A stretch of 6,365 nt of DNA from assembly GCA_025455205.1 (NCBI GenBank), contig JALOMZ010000115.1:1-6365 (forward strand), read 5' to 3'. The DNA is from Chitinophagaceae bacterium. Its GTDB lineage: Bacteria; Bacteroidota; Bacteroidia; Chitinophagales; Chitinophagaceae. The first letter of the stretch is position 1. Every line of letters begins with the position of its first letter. Made by a program: the position numbers and the translations under genes. The notes beneath the pieces were generated by a model. It was not told the origin of the DNA. It did no database searches and worked only from the letters and a program-made list of their open reading frames with translations. This document shows positions 5,073 to 6,365 of the stretch, one piece after another.

Positions 5073-6293
5073 ATGAGTATTCAATTGCCCGTTTATCTCG
5101 ACAACAACGCTACCACCCCCTGCGATCCGCGTGTGGTGGATGCCATGGTGCCCTATTTCACCAACCATTTCGGCAATGCCGCCAGCCGCAACCACCCTTT
5201 TGGCTGGGCTGCAGAAGAAGCCGTGGATTATGCCCGTGAGCAGGTGGCTCAGCTGATCAACGCCGATCCCAAGGAAATCATCTTCACCTCTGGGGCTACA
5301 GAAGGTGACAACCTGGCCATCAAGGGTGTGTTCGAGATGTATGCCAGCAAGGGCAATCACATCATTACCATGAACATTGAGCACAAGGCCGTGCTCGATA
5401 CCTGCAAGCACCTGGAAAAGCAGGGTGCTGAAGTGACCTACCTGGAAGTGAAGGAAAATGGCCGCGTTGACCTGGCCGAACTGGAAGCCGCTATCAGGCC
5501 CACCACCATCCTTATTGCCATCATGTACGCCAACAACGAAATTGGCGTAATCCAGCCCGTGCGCGAGATCAGCGCCATTGCCAGGAAGCATGGTGTACTG
5601 TTCTTCAGCGACGCCGTGCAGGCTGTTGGTAAGATCCCTGTGGATGTAAAGGCCGATGGCATAGACATCATGGCTTTCACCGGTCACAAAATGTATGGCC
5701 CCAAGGGTGTAGGTGCCCTGTACGTGCGCCGCAAGAACCCGCGCGTGAAAGTAACCGCCCAAATGGACGGCGGCGGCCATGAGCGTGGCATGCGCAGCGG
5801 TACCCTCAACGTGCCCGGTATTGTGGGTTTTGGCAAGGCTTGTGAACTCTGCCGCCTCGAAATGGAACAGGATGCAGCCCATACCAGCCGCCTGCGCGAC
5901 AAACTGGAGCAAGCCCTGCTGAAGATTGAAGAAGCCTACGTGAATGGGGACCCTGCCCACCGCCTGCCCCATGTAAGCAATATCAGCTTCAAATATGTGG
6001 AAGGTGAAGGCCTGATGATGGGCTTCAATAAGAATATCGCTGTGAGCTCCGGTTCAGCCTGCACCAGCGCCAGCCTGGAACCCAGCTACGTGCTCAAGGC
6101 CCTGGGCCTGGGAGACGACCTGGCCCACTCCTCCCTGCGTTTTGGCCTCAGCCGCTTCACCACCGAAGAGCAGATCGACTATACCATTGAGCAGGTAACC
6201 AACACCGTGCTTAAACTGCGCGAAATGAGCCCGCTGTGGGAAATGTACAAGGAAGGCATAGACCTCAACACTATTGAGTGGGCACACCACTAA
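5073..6293 (+). CDS. iscS: Cysteine desulfurase IscS
   Basis: A PLP enzyme that removes sulfur from L-cysteine as a Cys persulfide and passes it to the IscU scaffold and to tRNA-thiolation partners, leaving alanine. Its 406 residues match IscS (about 404). Motifs in order: YLDNNATTP (8-16); SGATEGDN (73-80); His104 in [10 protein letters not shown], stacking on PLP; NNEIG (154-158); Asp180 and Gln183 in SDAVQAVGK; Schiff-base Lys206 in [22 protein letters not shown] (233-244). The persulfide Cys330 is in [16 protein letters not shown]. The C-terminus [19 protein letters not shown] closely follows the E. coli IscS tail, which contacts IscU. This places it in group I IscS, not NifS or SufS. The start is ATG 5073; an in-frame TAA at 5064-5066 excludes an earlier one. 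It is preceded by an A-rich stretch, not a Shine-Dalgarno motif. The window ends 72 nt after the stop, so isc neighbours such as iscU cannot be judged. Confidence 0.98.
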   Translation: MSIQLPVYLDNNATTPCDPRVVDAMVPYFTNHFGNAASRNHPFGWAAEEAVDYAREQVAQLINADPKEIIFTSGATEGDNLAIKGVFEMYASKGNHIITMNIEHKAVLDTCKHLEKQGAEVTYLEVKENGRVDLAELEAAIRPTTILIAIMYANNEIGVIQPVREISAIARKHGVLFFSDAVQAVGKIPVDVKADGIDIMAFTGHKMYGPKGVGALYVRRKNPRVKVTAQMDGGGHERGMRSGTLNVPGIVGFGKACELCRLEMEQDAAHTSRLRDKLEQALLKIEEAYVNGDPAHRLPHVSNISFKYVEGEGLMMGFNKNIAVSSGSACTSASLEPSYVLKALGLGDDLAHSSLRFGLSRFTTEEQIDYTIEQVTNTVLKLREMSPLWEMYKEGIDLNTIEWAHH

Positions 6294-6299
6294 AGACAA

Positions 6300-6365
6300 T
6301 GTGAAAATGGCATAGTGTGAAAATGAGAAAATGAATTCCCCCACATTATGACATTTTCAAATTTT
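6300..6365. repeat. AT-rich repeat with dyad symmetry, likely iscS terminator
   Basis: TGTGAAAATG occurs at 6300-6309 and 6316-6325 (16-nt spacing), and AGAAAATG follows at 6326-6333. The segment TGAAAATGAGAAAATG (6318-6333) faces CATTATGACATTTTCA (6344-6359). The arms match at 13 of 16 positions around a 10-nt loop (AATTCCCCCA). An AATTTT run follows at the window edge, so the stem could terminate iscS transcription; its near symmetry would also suit a gene arriving from the right. I recall TTTTCAAATTTTCACATT-type spacers as common between Bacteroidota genes, but cannot verify this here. The element may continue past the window. Confidence 0.55.

Noticed and set aside
4893..5972. A 359-codon minus-strand open frame across iscS and its upstream region
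   Set aside because: It is a mirror of iscS codons, His- and Gly-rich, with no family resemblance; iscS itself is certain.
1..6365. CRISPR array, tRNA/rRNA genes, insertion sequence, defence or toxin-antitoxin genes
   Set aside because: No regularly spaced long repeats, no cloverleaf or rRNA-like segments, no transposase motif and no accessory protein family were seen. All the well-identified genes are core functions, so the window does not appear to contain a new system.

Overview
The window looks like core chromosome from a member of the Bacteroidota, most likely the Chitinophagaceae or a close relative. Three things point there: protein sequences typical of that phylum, -7 elements of the form TAnnTTTG, and start codons without Shine-Dalgarno motifs, two of them GTG. 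Base composition is moderately GC-rich in genes, and the intergenic stretches are AT-rich and repetitive. The assignment rests on recognition of sequence style, not on a search.

Layout from left to right. Positions 2-682 (+) are the 3' part of a multi-spanning membrane protein resembling the DUF6498 family. It converges, with an 18-nt gap, on a sugar-phosphate nucleotidyltransferase (701-1696, -). A 334-nt gene-free stretch follows and ends in a good Bacteroidota-type promoter. The next block is acpP (2031-2267), a hairpin plus T-tract, fabF (2357-3610) and rnc (3672-4382), all on +. rnc converges on methylmalonyl-CoA epimerase (4462-4872, -), and the 79-nt gap holds a degenerate 7-nt tandem repeat. 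The epimerase diverges from a full-length iscS (5073-6293, +), with a 200-nt shared regulatory region containing a promoter match, a palindrome and a leader hairpin. The window closes in an AT-rich repeat that can fold as an iscS terminator.

How the genes work together: AcpP carries the growing acyl chain and FabF elongates it, so these two are one functional unit of type II fatty acid synthesis. A terminator-like hairpin between them could make the carrier transcript more abundant than the synthase transcript. RNase III (rRNA and dsRNA processing) is a frequent neighbour of this pair in bacteria, but here it has its own candidate -7 element. Methylmalonyl-CoA epimerase serves the propionate/methylmalonyl-CoA route. 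IscS supplies sulfur for Fe-S clusters and tRNA thiolation.

I found no undescribed system. This is mostly housekeeping DNA. The points worth a second look are an Asn where RNase III normally has a metal-binding Asp, the heptad repeat and associated inverted repeat at the rnc/mce junction, the acpP-fabF hairpin, and the architecture of the iscS leader.
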